Assembly: GCA_013398015.1 (NCBI GenBank)
Contig: VZRR01008203.1
Coordinates: forward strand, 36,037 to 100,036
Direction: 5' to 3'
Origin: Oreocharis arfaki
Lineage: Eukaryota; Chordata; Aves; Passeriformes; Paramythiidae
Length of the DNA: 64,000 nucleotides
Part shown: in pieces, positions 63,530 through 64,000 of the stretch
How the letters are laid out: every line of letters starts with the position of its first letter
Position numbering within the stretch: the first letter of the stretch is position 1
Translations under genes and position numbers: made by a program
The notes under the pieces: model-generated
Seen by the model: only the letters and a program-made list of their open reading frames with translations
What the model was told of the DNA's origin: nothing
Database searches by the model: none

Positions 63530-64000
63530 TTGAAAGGCTACTTCTCCAGGAAACCCATACACTTGATGCCGTGGTGGGACAGTGGGTTATTGCAGAGCTA
63601 GGTGTAGCTTAGCTGCTGCAGCTTTCCCTGGGAGCGCAGCGGGGGTTTCTTGGGATAAGGCAGAGATTCTCTGCCCTCCTGCAGTCCATCTCGGACTCTC
63701 CGCACCGCTGCTCCAGCTAGCTGCTAGCCTGCAATTTCAGTGATGGCAAAGGAGGTGGAGAAGGCTCTCTCGCATAGCACAGCAAAGGTCTTTATTCCAT
63801 GCTGCCTCCCCAAAGCCTGGGGCCAGCACGCAGGCTGGCCCCCAAAGGCAGAGGAGAGGAGCTGTTGGCAGGCTGCTCCCAGGGGCAGAGCGAGAGAGAG
63901 AGAGTCACATGGCTCGGAGCCTCAGTTTACCCGGGACTCAGGGGGGCGGGGAGAGCACATGGGCAAATGGTTTCAGGGCACAGGGGTGGTACATGGGTGG
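63530..64000 (-). mobile_element. Candidate LTR / endogenous retroelement end, running off the window
   Basis: The last about 470 bp are GC-richer than the adjoining intron. On the minus strand they contain AATAAA (complement of 63791-63796) followed within a few bases by ACCTTTGCTGTGC and a Cys/Trp-free, pyrimidine-rich segment, the usual arrangement of an R/U5 boundary in avian endogenous retrovirus LTRs. A GA-rich run lies at about 63890-63905. I cannot see terminal TG/CA ends, a target duplication or a primer-binding site with certainty, and no gag, pol or env sequence is in the window. A GC-rich intronic regulatory element is the alternative. Confidence 0.35.

Larger units (their letters stand above)
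58369..64000 (+). other. NRG1: NRG1 intron 3' of the second spacer exon (incomplete)
   Basis: The interval was read for an EGF-like exon (the Cys-rich ligand motif with C-V-N-G-G-E-C) and none was found. It contains a minus-strand CR1 fragment and, at the right edge, a candidate LTR. Open frames on both strands are short and unremarkable. Confidence 0.75.

Noticed and set aside
58369..64000. Search for the NRG1 EGF-like exon
   Set aside because: No Cys-rich frame with the EGF motif and a phase-1 acceptor was found. The exon is taken to lie beyond the window.
1..64000. CRISPR arrays, operons, prokaryotic signals
   Set aside because: Spliced exons, CR1 elements and CpG islands identify a vertebrate genome, so such features are not expected and none was seen.

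Overview
The window looks like a piece of a bird nuclear genome. Three things point that way: two degenerate CR1 LINE 3' ends (about 44.1-44.6 kb on +, 60.5-60.8 kb on -), sparse interspersed repeats, and a short assembly gap inside a very GC-rich island. Almost all of it is intronic DNA. The only protein-coding sequence I can support is four short exons on the + strand, which I recognise as the extracellular part of neuregulin 1 (NRG1).

Layout. 1-9.1 kb: no recognisable exon. 9.1-10.26 kb: CpG island interrupted by a 417-base N gap. 10.26-40.92 kb: long intron-like stretch with a second CpG island (15.9-16.3 kb), pyrimidine tracts and simple repeats. 40925-41102 and 47309-47433: the two halves of the NRG1 Ig-like C2 domain. 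55367-55414 and 58318-58368: two short Ser/Thr-rich spacer exons. 58.4-64.0 kb: the next intron, with a CR1 fragment and a candidate LTR at the right edge. The EGF-domain exon that should follow was not found and presumably lies beyond the window.

How it fits together. The four exons read as one frame when spliced: 178 + 125 + 48 + 51 nt, entry phase 1, exit phase 1. The Ig pair (303 nt) and each spacer exon are symmetric phase 1-1 units, so spacers can be kept or skipped without changing frame. This matches the known alternative splicing of the NRG1 stalk. The Ig exon needs an upstream exon ending in phase 1. In other vertebrates that is the type I or type II first exon. The natural place for a type I exon here is the first CpG island, and the best explanation for not seeing it is that it falls in the N gap.

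No RNA gene, CRISPR array, complete mobile element or second protein-coding gene is supported. The remaining open frames look like chance frames in intronic DNA.
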